DNA of 5,334 nt, taken from the NCBI GenBank assembly GCA_002424635.1, contig DIKT01000079.1:1-5334 (forward strand). The letters are read 5' to 3'. Below are positions 1 through 5,334 of the stretch, piece after piece. This stretch comes from Desulfobulbaceae bacterium UBA5611 (GTDB lineage Bacteria; Desulfobacterota; Desulfobulbia; Desulfobulbales; Desulfocapsaceae). The notes beneath the pieces were generated by a model. It did not search any database and was not told where the DNA came from. It saw only the letters and a program-made list of their open reading frames with translations. Both the position numbers and the translations under genes were made by a program. Position 1 is the first letter of the stretch. Every line of letters starts with the position of its first letter.

Positions 1-1305
1 TCATCTTCATGGCAGGAGCTGCCTCTTGCCGGAGAAATCGTGCTCGATGTGAAGGACCTTTCAACCTTGGCCGTGTTGGCAAATTATACAGTGGCTCCCA
101 CTGGTTCGCTGCAAGGTCAATTTTCCATAGAAGGTGTGGTCGGCAATCCTCGGCTGAGTGGTGAACTGCGGCAGATTACAGGTGATATCTTTATTCCGAC
201 CACAGGCATAACACTTGAAGAACTGCTCCTTTCTATTCAGCCAAACCGGGAAGGTCAGGGCATGCACATGGTCCTTGATGTGGTTTCCGGTCCGGGTAAA
301 CTCCAGGTTAAAGGTGATATCAACCGGGAGCAGGAACAGTGGCAGGTTGATGCCCTGATTAGCGGTCAGGAATTTCAGGCGGTGCATTTGCCGGAATATG
401 AAATTATAATTGATCCCGATCTGCATTTCGTCTTTCGTGACGAGATGATGCATCTGACGGGCCAGGTGGTAGCGCCACATGCCGTGATAACAATCAAGGA
501 GTTTGACGGCGCGGTGACCTCCTCGCCTGATGTCATTATTATCGATAGTGATGATAGCAAGGAAAAAGGCAGAAAGATAGATCCACCATTGTTCATCTCG
601 GTGTTGGTAGAGATGGGCCAGGATGTCCGGATAGATAGCTTCGGCCTGCAGGGACGGGTGGCAGGCAGTGTAATGGTAAAAGACGGCCCCGGTATTCCTT
701 TGACCGGGAAGGGGAGTCTTGTCTTGCATGAGGGTGTTTTTGTCCTTAAGAATCGGCCACTGGCTATCTCCAGGGGACGATTCTTCTATACGGACTCTCC
801 TTTGGATAACCCGGCAATTGATGTCCTGGCCGAGAAAAAAACGAAAAAAAAGACGGTGGGCGTGATCGCCTCAGGAACAGTAAGTGATATGGAACTTAAA
901 TTGTTTTCAGATCCCCCCATGGCCGAGAGTGAGATCCTGACAGAACTGTTAAGTGGCCGTTCTATTTCCGGAAGCAGCAGCCAGATGGGCTCCATCGTGG
1001 GGATAGTGGTGACGGATCTGGGCTTTGAAGAGGGAGGGTCGTTTGTAGGCGACATAACTTCGCGCCTGCAGGATAGTTTAGGGCTGGATGAAATTTATGT
1101 TGAAGGCGGTGAAGGCTTTTCCGATATGTCGGTAATGTTTGGTAAAGAGCTCTTTGAAGACTTGTATATCAGTTATGGCTATGATCCATTTAATGCCACC
1201 AGTATCTTCAAAGCCCGCTATGATTTGTGGAAGGGGTATTCTATTGAGACAGAGGTCGGAGCCGATAAGACTGGCGCTGATTTGCTCTGGTCTATTGAAA
1301 AATAA
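1..1305 (+). CDS. tamB: TamB C-terminal part (translocation and assembly module / DUF490), 5' end outside window
   Basis: The reading frame is open from base 1 and ends at TAA 1303-1305, giving 434 residues of a larger protein; the GTG at 40 is an internal codon, not the start. The fragment is rich in alternating beta-strand sequence, as expected for the repetitive beta-groove of AsmA-like/TamB proteins. Its end matches the DUF490 (TamB C-terminal) domain: SDPPM with ESEILTELLSGR near residues 303-320, LGLDEIYVEGG near 360-370, a FGKELFEDLYISYG segment near 379-392, and the terminal LLWSIEK. In known systems TamB is anchored in the inner membrane, spans the periplasm and works with the outer-membrane barrel TamA in barrel-protein assembly; related proteins move phospholipid to the outer membrane. 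The N-terminal anchor is not in the window. A Lys-rich stretch (KKTKKKT, residues 279-285) is coded by two poly-A runs. The family call is strong; the exact role in this organism is inferred. Confidence 0.88.
   Translation, partial: SSSWQELPLAGEIVLDVKDLSTLAVLANYTVAPTGSLQGQFSIEGVVGNPRLSGELRQITGDIFIPTTGITLEELLLSIQPNREGQGMHMVLDVVSGPGKLQVKGDINREQEQWQVDALISGQEFQAVHLPEYEIIIDPDLHFVFRDEMMHLTGQVVAPHAVITIKEFDGAVTSSPDVIIIDSDDSKEKGRKIDPPLFISVLVEMGQDVRIDSFGLQGRVAGSVMVKDGPGIPLTGKGSLVLHEGVFVLKNRPLAISRGRFFYTDSPLDNPAIDVLAEKKTKKKTVGVIASGTVSDMELKLFSDPPMAESEILTELLSGRSISGSSSQMGSIVGIVVTDLGFEEGGSFVGDITSRLQDSLGLDEIYVEGGEGFSDMSVMFGKELFEDLYISYGYDPFNATSIFKARYDLWKGYSIETEVGADKTGADLLWSIEK
846..870 (+). other. Possible -1 frameshift signal in tamB: A_AAA_AAG heptamer plus short GC hairpin
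   Basis: Bases 846-852 read A AAA AAG in the tamB frame (codons AAA 847, AAG 850), the heptamer used by E. coli dnaX. After 853-857 a hairpin can form: GGCG (859-862), loop TGAT, CGCC (867-870), extendable by one G-T pair (858/871). A -1 shift would add 11 codons and stop at TGA 885-887, removing the DUF490 C-terminus. The stem is short and there is no clear upstream Shine-Dalgarno stimulator, so chance occurrence in a Lys-rich stretch is quite possible. Confidence 0.25.
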
Positions 1306-1313
1306 AAAGAAAA

Positions 1314-1320
1314 AAGGTGA
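1314..1320 (+). promoter_or_regulatory. Ribosome binding site fixing the flavoprotein start
   Basis: AAGGTGA lies 5 bases before ATG 1326. This favours ATG 1326 over the in-frame GTG at 1317, which lies inside the element itself. Starting at 1326 also puts the protein start (MKVVAFSGS) exactly where flavodoxin-fold reductases begin. Confidence 0.7.
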
Positions 1321-1325
1321 AAAAT

Positions 1326-1901
1326 ATGAAAGTTGTAGCATTTAGTGGCAGCGCCAGGAAAGATGGGAATACCGCCCTGCTGCTCAAGACCGTTCTGGTT
1401 GAGCTGGAAGCAGCAGGTGTTGAGACTGAACTTGTCCAGCTGGCTGGTCAGGAAACACGTGGCTGCATTGCCTGCTACGAGTGCTTCAAGAGAAAGGATG
1501 GATATTGTGCCGTTCAGAAAGACAGTATCAATGACTATCTCGATAAAATGAAGGGGGCGGATGCAATTCTGCTGGGTTCACCCACCTATTTTGCCGATGT
1601 CTCCTCTGAAATGAAGGCGTTGATGGATCGTTGCGGCATGGTTAGCCGGGCCAACGGGGATATGTTTAAACGAAAGCTTGGTGCCGCGGTCGTGGCCGCT
1701 AGAAGGGCAGGAGCAATCCATGTCTTTGATTCCATTAATCATTTTTTTCTCATCGGCCAGATGATTGTCGTTGGTTCCAATTATTGGAATATCGGTATGG
1801 GTCGTGAAAAGGAAGAGGTGGCCAAGGATGAAGAGGGAATGCAGACCATGCGTGTTCTGGGGCAGAATATGGCCTGGCTGCTGAAAAAATTGGAAGATTG
1901 A
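1326..1901 (+). CDS. NAD(P)H-dependent FMN reductase / iron-sulfur flavoprotein-like protein
   Basis: 191 residues, about the size of single-domain flavodoxin-fold reductases. The N-terminus VVAFSGSARKDGNT (residues 3-16) is the strand-loop-helix that holds the FMN phosphate. GSPTYFADVSSEMKALMDR (84-102) is the second flavin-contacting loop of the NADPH-dependent FMN reductase family. Between them lies C47-x2-C50-x2-C53-x7-C61, which fits the compact CX2CX2CX4-7C motif of archaeal and bacterial iron-sulfur flavoproteins (Isf), where it binds a [4Fe-4S] cluster beside FMN. The likely role is soluble cytoplasmic electron transfer or reduction of small oxidants (O2, peroxide, quinones) in an anaerobe; the substrate cannot be told from sequence. 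It starts 20 bases after tamB and ends with TGA 1899-1901, so co-transcription with tamB is plausible. Family is secure; the cluster and physiological role are inferred. Confidence 0.87.
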   Translation: MKVVAFSGSARKDGNTALLLKTVLVELEAAGVETELVQLAGQETRGCIACYECFKRKDGYCAVQKDSINDYLDKMKGADAILLGSPTYFADVSSEMKALMDRCGMVSRANGDMFKRKLGAAVVAARRAGAIHVFDSINHFFLIGQMIVVGSNYWNIGMGREKEEVAKDEEGMQTMRVLGQNMAWLLKKLED

Positions 1902-1931
1902 TGGTATTTTGCTGAGTTCGATGTTGGTGCT

Positions 1932-1938
1932 AAGGGAG
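1932..1938 (+). promoter_or_regulatory. Ribosome binding site supporting the GTG start of the response regulator
   Basis: AAGGGAG lies 5 bases before GTG 1944. No ATG lies suitably close to the receiver-domain start, and receiver domains normally begin just before the ILVVDDE strand, so the GTG is the best start. Confidence 0.7.
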
Positions 1939-1943
1939 CAAGA

Positions 1944-3323
1944 GTGACTAAAGAAGGGAGACAGGTAACCATTCTGGTGGTGGATGATGAACAGGTGCAT
2001 CGTTATATGCTCTGCTCCATGTTCCGGGAATGGGGTTGGAAATGCGTAGAGGCCGATGATGGCCGCACGGCCGTGGCCGCAGTGGAGAATGTCGATTTTG
2101 ATGCAGTGCTGATGGATGTCCGTATGGCCAGGATGAACGGCATGGAGGCCTTTGCCCGGATCCATGTCCTGAAGCCCGCCCTGCCGGTAGTGATCATGAC
2201 CGCCTATTCTTCGGTGGATGACGCTGTTGAAGCAATGAAGCATGGAGCTCATGATTATCTGACCAAACCCCTTGATTTTGATCGTCTCCGGCTGACCCTG
2301 ACCAGGGCCCTCGATCATCATCAGGTGGAGGAAAAACGGCAGCAGTTGCAGGTCGCTGACCAGAAACCACAGCCTGCGAATAGCTCTATTATCGGTTCTT
2401 CTGCTCCTATGGAAGAATTGCTGGAGATGATCTCCTATGTGGCGGCCACTGAGGCCACCGTCCTGATTACCGGTGAATCTGGTACCGGCAAGGAGCTGGT
2501 GGCGGCTGAGTTGCATAAGAACAGTGACCGCCATGATGGGCCTTTTATCAAGGTCAATTGCGCGGCCCTGGCCGAAACCTTATTGGAATCTGAACTGTTC
2601 GGTCATGAAAAGGGGGCCTTTACCGGAGCTGATCGTCGGCGGGAAGGCAAATTTGTGCAAGCCCATGGTGGGACCCTCTTTCTTGATGAGATAGGCGAGA
2701 CTACCCCGGCCATGCAGGTCAAAATGCTGCGGGTCCTGCAGGAGCATGAACTGCAACGGGTGGGCGGTGAGGAGACTATTAAGGTAGATGTGCGCATTCT
2801 GGCGGCCACCAATCGTGATCTGGCCACCGAGGTGAAGGCGGGAAATTTCCGGGAGGATCTCTACTATCGATTGAATGTAGTCACTCTGTCGGTGCCGCCC
2901 CTGCGAGAAAGGCGGGAGGATATCCCTTTGCTGGTGGCCCATTTCGTCCGAAAATTTGCCGAGAAGAACCGGCGCACGGTGGAGACGGTGACAGCCAGGT
3001 GCCTGGAACTGCTGGTCAGTTACGGCTGGCCCGGTAATGTCCGGGAGCTGGAAAATGTCATCGAACGGGGAGTGATCCTGATGCGCGGCGACCAACTCAG
3101 CGAAAAAAGCCTGCCCCTGCCCATTCAGAAGCAGGAAGTCCCTGGCACAGAAATAGGGACAAGTGGCGGACCCGCATCCCTGCAGGAAGCGGAGAGGCTG
3201 CTGATCCTGCAGACCCTGGAAGAGACCGGCGGCAACAAAAGTGAAGCAGCCAGACGATTGGGGATTACTCGCAAGACCCTGCAGAACAAATTGCAAAGAT
3301 ATGATTTAAATTTTAAATTTTAA
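1944..3323 (+). CDS. Sigma-54-dependent response regulator (NtrC/AtoC/ZraR family): REC, AAA+, Fis-type HTH
   Basis: 459 residues, the usual length and order for NtrC-class enhancer-binding activators. The receiver domain (about 8-125) has acidic pair D14/D15, phospho-acceptor D58, T86 and K108. A short linker leads to the AAA+ domain (about 147-395) with Walker A GESGTGKE (177-184), sigma-54 contact loop GAFTGA (224-229), Walker B GGTLFLDEIG (242-251), a sensor I region RILAATNRDL (284-293), the FREDLYYRLNV arginine region (302-312) and the WPGNVRELEN sensor II region (362-371). The C-terminus (about 412-453) is a Fis-type DNA-binding helix-turn-helix, SEAARRLGITRKTLQNKLQ. When phosphorylated by a partner kinase it would remodel sigma-54 RNA polymerase at a distant promoter. 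No kinase gene is adjacent in the window, so it is an orphan here. Oddities: the usual Pro of the RMPxMDG stretch is Ala62 and the usual Asp is Asn65, and the AT-rich tail adds a few residues after the HTH. The specific regulon cannot be named. Confidence 0.95.
   Translation: MTKEGRQVTILVVDDEQVHRYMLCSMFREWGWKCVEADDGRTAVAAVENVDFDAVLMDVRMARMNGMEAFARIHVLKPALPVVIMTAYSSVDDAVEAMKHGAHDYLTKPLDFDRLRLTLTRALDHHQVEEKRQQLQVADQKPQPANSSIIGSSAPMEELLEMISYVAATEATVLITGESGTGKELVAAELHKNSDRHDGPFIKVNCAALAETLLESELFGHEKGAFTGADRRREGKFVQAHGGTLFLDEIGETTPAMQVKMLRVLQEHELQRVGGEETIKVDVRILAATNRDLATEVKAGNFREDLYYRLNVVTLSVPPLRERREDIPLLVAHFVRKFAEKNRRTVETVTARCLELLVSYGWPGNVRELENVIERGVILMRGDQLSEKSLPLPIQKQEVPGTEIGTSGGPASLQEAERLLILQTLEETGGNKSEAARRLGITRKTLQNKLQRYDLNFKF
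3305..3323 (+). repeat. AT-only heptamer tandem repeat at the regulator's 3' end
   Basis: TTTAAAT occurs twice in tandem followed by a partial copy TTTAA, covering the last codons and stop of the response regulator. It codes the tail after the Fis-type HTH, where family members usually end. It may be drift or a small slippage expansion; no function is evident. Confidence 0.55.
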
Positions 3324-3349
3324 GTGGTAGATAAACTAAAAGGTTGAGC

Positions 3350-3394
3350 AATCCGAGATTGAAAGATTTTAACGGCAGTAAATCCCGGATTTTT
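3350..3394 (+). terminator. Imperfect hairpin plus T-run between regulator and aminotransferase (weak terminator candidate)
   Basis: AATCCGAGATT (3350-3360) pairs with AATCCCGGATT (3381-3391): 11 positions with one A-C mismatch (3356/3385). The loop is 20 bases, and T residues run to 3394, ahead of AAATAATTATATT. The position, 27 bases after the regulator stop, suits a terminator, but the long loop, mismatch and short T-run make it weak. It could also be an operator or an attenuator-like element before the aminotransferase. Confidence 0.4.
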
Positions 3395-3421
3395 AAATAA
3401 TTATATTCAGGAGTTTGTTCA

Positions 3422-4726
3422 ATGCGAACAGATATAGTTCACATCGGGGCTGGAGAGTTGACATACGAGATCAGGAATATCGTCAATGTCGGGATGAAGC
3501 TGCAAAAATTGGGTTTAACCACTAACTGGGAAAATATCGGTGATCCCATTGCCAAGGGCGAGCAGATTCCCCTGTGGATGAAGGAAATCGTGGCTTCGGC
3601 AGTGATGGATAATGCGACCTATGGTTATTGCCCAACTAAGGGTGTGCTGGCGACCCGTGAATTTATTGCCGCCGAGACCAATAAACGGGGCGGAGCCCAG
3701 ATTGATCCGGAAGATATTATTTTCTTTAATGGCTTAGGCGATGCCATTGCTAAAATCTTCGGCTTTCTTCGAAGCACAGCCCGGGTACTGGTACCGACCC
3801 CCAGTTATACCACCCATTCCTCGGCTGAAGCCGCTCATGCCGGTGATAAGCCCTTGACCTATATCCTGGATCCGAATCACCACTGGTATCCTGATCTCGA
3901 TGATCTGGAAAAAAGTATTAAATATAATCCAGCCGTAGCCGGCATTCTGATCATCAATCCCGATAATCCGACAGGCGCAGTCTACCCGCGCGAGATCCTG
4001 GAGGCCATTGTCGAGCTTGCCCATCGCTATGATTTGTTTATCATCTGCGATGAAGTCTATCACCATATTGTCTATAATGGGACTTCTACACCATCGCTCT
4101 CGGATGTGATCGGCGATGTTCCGGCCATTGCCATGCGCGGCATCTCCAAGGAAATGCCATGGCCCGGTTCACGCTGCGGCTGGATCGAGGTTTATAATGG
4201 TGACAAGGACCCCATGTTCGCCAAATATATCAAGTCTATCCTTAATGCCAAAATGGTTGAGGTCTGTTCGACCACCTTACCCCAGGTGGTGTATCCCAAA
4301 GTGGTGACCCATCCGGCCTATCATGGTTATCTGGAAGAAAGAATCAGCCGTTATGAAAAGTGTTCAAATATCGCTTATGAGAGCCTGAAGGATGTTAAGG
4401 GCGTGCTGGTTAACCGTCCAAATGGCGCCTTTTATATGAGTGTCTGCTTTGAAGAAGGCATCCTCAATCATCGGCAGACCTTACCTATTGACAATAACGA
4501 GATTCGAACGCTGGTCGAGTCATTGGTTGCGGCACCGGGTGCATCCGTTGATAAACGTTTTGTTTATTATTTACTTGGGGCCACCGGCGTCTGCGTAGTA
4601 CCTTTGACCTCGTTTGCCACCGAGCTTCAGGGGTTTCGGATTACTTTGCTCGAACGGGATGAGCAGAAGTTTATCCAGATTTTCCAGACTATCGCCAGGT
4701 CTATTACCCAGTACTTGAAAAGTTGA
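3422..4726 (+). CDS. PLP-dependent aminotransferase, class I/II (fold type I, AlaA/aspartate aminotransferase-like)
   Basis: 434 residues, ATG 3422 preceded by AGGAG (3409-3413) at 8 bases; stop TGA 4724-4726. It should catalyse transfer of an amino group between an amino acid and a 2-oxo acid in the cytoplasm. Family landmarks: NIGDPI (38-43), the YGYCPTKG substrate/dimer region (67-74), NPDNPTG (179-185) with the PLP-contacting Asn182, CDEVYHHIVYNG (209-220) with Asp210 against the pyridine nitrogen and Tyr213, Schiff-base lysine SK at Lys243, the PGSRCGW motif (248-254) with Arg251 for PLP phosphate, and FRITLLERDE (405-414) with Arg406 as the substrate carboxylate arginine. All catalytic residues are present. 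It is longer than AlaA (about 405), with extra sequence between FYMSV (337-341) and the GVCVVPLTSF segment (389-398). Substrate is not fixed by sequence; the adjoining AGCS carrier makes alanine or another small amino acid a reasonable guess. It is separated from the regulator by 98 bases. Confidence 0.92.
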   Translation: MRTDIVHIGAGELTYEIRNIVNVGMKLQKLGLTTNWENIGDPIAKGEQIPLWMKEIVASAVMDNATYGYCPTKGVLATREFIAAETNKRGGAQIDPEDIIFFNGLGDAIAKIFGFLRSTARVLVPTPSYTTHSSAEAAHAGDKPLTYILDPNHHWYPDLDDLEKSIKYNPAVAGILIINPDNPTGAVYPREILEAIVELAHRYDLFIICDEVYHHIVYNGTSTPSLSDVIGDVPAIAMRGISKEMPWPGSRCGWIEVYNGDKDPMFAKYIKSILNAKMVEVCSTTLPQVVYPKVVTHPAYHGYLEERISRYEKCSNIAYESLKDVKGVLVNRPNGAFYMSVCFEEGILNHRQTLPIDNNEIRTLVESLVAAPGASVDKRFVYYLLGATGVCVVPLTSFATELQGFRITLLERDEQKFIQIFQTIARSITQYLKS

Positions 4727-4879
4727 GAACGTCAGCAAACAACAGACAAAGGTAAGGAAATTTAAAGCTTATAATCCTTATGCTGGATCTGTGTCTTATA
4801 ATCATGAGCTCGCTTTCCACTCCTTGGGCTTGATGCCAGGCAGAAATCCACTTTTTAAAAATTACGATAAAATTTATCT
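4727..4879. other. 153-base gap between aminotransferase and symporter
   Basis: No coding region is supported here. The gap holds the duplicated CTTATAATC element and an AT-rich stretch (TTTTTAAAAATTACG... near 4852-4879) just before the symporter start. No strong hairpin terminator after the aminotransferase is visible. No glycine-riboswitch core was recognised, although such riboswitches often precede AGCS genes in other bacteria. Confidence 0.6.
4768..4803 (+). promoter_or_regulatory. Direct repeat CTTATAATC x2, each with a TATAAT box (promoter or operator candidate)
   Basis: CTTATAATC occurs at 4768-4776 and 4795-4803, 27 bases apart start to start. Each copy contains a perfect -10 hexamer (TATAAT 4770-4775 and 4797-4802). 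Neither has a good -35 TTGACA at 16-18 bases upstream, so promoter activity would need an activator or is weak. Either box would give a leader of about 70-105 bases for the symporter gene. Confidence 0.35.
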
Positions 4880-5334
4880 ATGGATTCCATCGAATTATTG
4901 ATTTCCACCCTCTCCGGCTGGATCTGGGGACCACCAATGCTGACGCTGCTGGTAGGAACCGGCCTGTACCTGACTGTGATTATGCGCGGGATGCAGTTTC
5001 GCGTCCTGCCCCACGCCTTGCGGCTCATCTGGAACAAAGAGCATAAAGGAGAAGGCGATATCAGCCATTTTGCTGCTTTGATGACGGCGCTTGCCGCCAC
5101 CGTAGGCATCGGTAACATTGTCGGGGTGGCAACCGCCATCAGTCTTGGCGGGCCAGGAGCGGTATTCTGGATGTGGATGACGGGGCTGGTGGGGATGGCT
5201 ACTAAATATGCAGAAGCGGTGCTGGCGGTAAAATATCGGGAAAAGGGCGAGCACGGCATGCGCGGCGGCCCTATGTATTATCTGGATAAGGGTGCTGGTA
5301 TGCCCAAGTTGGCCTGGCTCTTTGCCCTTTTTAC
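4880..5334 (+). CDS. AGCS-family alanine/glycine:cation symporter, N-terminal part (3' end outside window)
   Basis: The open frame from ATG 4880 gives 151 codons plus two bases at the window edge, about a third of a typical 440-500-residue AGCS carrier. It is an inner-membrane protein importing alanine or glycine with Na+ or H+. Family motifs in order: WGPPMLTLLVGTGLYLT (16-32) opening the first membrane segment, FAALMTALAATVGIGNIVGV (64-83) forming the core helix with the family's conserved glycines and Asn79, then GGPGAVFWMWMTGLVGMATK (90-109) continuing into YAE (110-112), and RGGPMYYL (128-135). Membrane segments lie near 17-37, 65-88 and 92-117. The start is constrained by TAA at 4868-4870 in frame and by the WGPP motif, which begins 15 residues in, as in relatives. 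No clear Shine-Dalgarno precedes ATG 4880; the in-frame ATG 4937 has GGGGA upstream but would remove WGPP. Downstream of the aminotransferase it suggests amino-acid uptake coupled to transamination. Confidence 0.93.
   Translation, partial: MDSIELLISTLSGWIWGPPMLTLLVGTGLYLTVIMRGMQFRVLPHALRLIWNKEHKGEGDISHFAALMTALAATVGIGNIVGVATAISLGGPGAVFWMWMTGLVGMATKYAEAVLAVKYREKGEHGMRGGPMYYLDKGAGMPKLAWLFALF

Noticed and set aside
40..42. GTG at 40 as start of the tamB-like gene
   Set aside because: The frame is open and protein-like back to base 1, there is no ribosome binding site, and TamB proteins are far longer, so the gene starts before the window.
61..729. 222-codon open frame on the reverse strand opposite tamB
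   Set aside because: It lies wholly inside a conserved forward gene, shows no recognisable domain, has odd composition rich in His and Cys, and has no separate context.
1902..1943. Sigma-54 promoter in TGGTATTTTGC before the regulator
   Set aside because: The GG and GC pairs are only 8 bases apart, not the 12 needed between -24 and -12 elements.
1578..2534. 318-codon reverse-strand open frame across the flavoprotein and regulator
   Set aside because: It spans two well-supported forward genes and their junction, is His-rich with no motif, and is best explained as a codon-bias shadow.
2580..3296. 238-codon reverse-strand open frame opposite the AAA+ and HTH regions
   Set aside because: The forward frame carries every NtrC-family motif; the reverse translation has no recognisable family.
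4825..4840. Sigma-54-like TTGGGCTTGATGCC upstream of the symporter
   Set aside because: Spacing between GG and GC is 8-9 bases, too short for a sigma-54 promoter.
4727..4879. Glycine riboswitch ahead of the AGCS gene
   Set aside because: Considered because such riboswitches often control these carriers, but the gap lacks the conserved GGAGAG-type and GCCGAAGG-type cores and is short for even one full aptamer plus platform.
4855..5259. Two overlapping reverse-strand open frames near the window end
   Set aside because: The forward frame from 4880 matches AGCS signature motifs throughout, so these are shadows.

Overview
The window reads as ordinary chromosomal sequence of a Gram-negative (diderm) bacterium. 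All five protein genes lie on the + strand and base composition is near even. The C-terminal part of a TamB protein implies an outer membrane. The combination of an AtoC/ZraR-type sigma-54 response regulator, an iron-sulfur-flavoprotein-like FMN reductase and an alanine/glycine:cation symporter would suit a Desulfobacterota (former Deltaproteobacteria) anaerobe. That assignment is an inference from gene content and style; no marker gene is present to prove it.

Layout. (1) Bases 1-1305 hold the 3' end of a tamB-like gene that begins before the window. (2) After 20 bases comes a small flavoprotein with a compact four-cysteine motif (1326-1901). (3) After 42 bases comes a complete NtrC-family response regulator with a GTG start (1944-3323). 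(4) A 98-base gap holds an imperfect hairpin followed by T residues, a possible weak terminator. (5) A complete fold-type I PLP aminotransferase follows (3422-4726). (6) A 153-base gap carries a duplicated CTTATAATC element. (7) The last 455 bases are the start of an AGCS-family sodium/proton:alanine or glycine symporter, cut off by the window end. This last gene has no stop codon inside the window but is clear from its conserved motifs.

How the genes relate. tamB and the flavoprotein are close enough to share a transcript, and the regulator may belong to it too, but their functions are not obviously linked. The aminotransferase and the AGCS carrier make a plausible amino-acid (alanine?) uptake and deamination pair. 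The regulator has no histidine kinase beside it in the window, and no convincing sigma-54 promoter (-24 GG / -12 GC with correct spacing) was found in the gaps, so its targets are unknown.

I found no CRISPR array, tRNA, rRNA, insertion sequence, toxin-antitoxin pair or defence system, and no convincing undescribed system. The most unusual local signal is a dnaX-type slippery heptamer followed by a small GC hairpin inside tamB.
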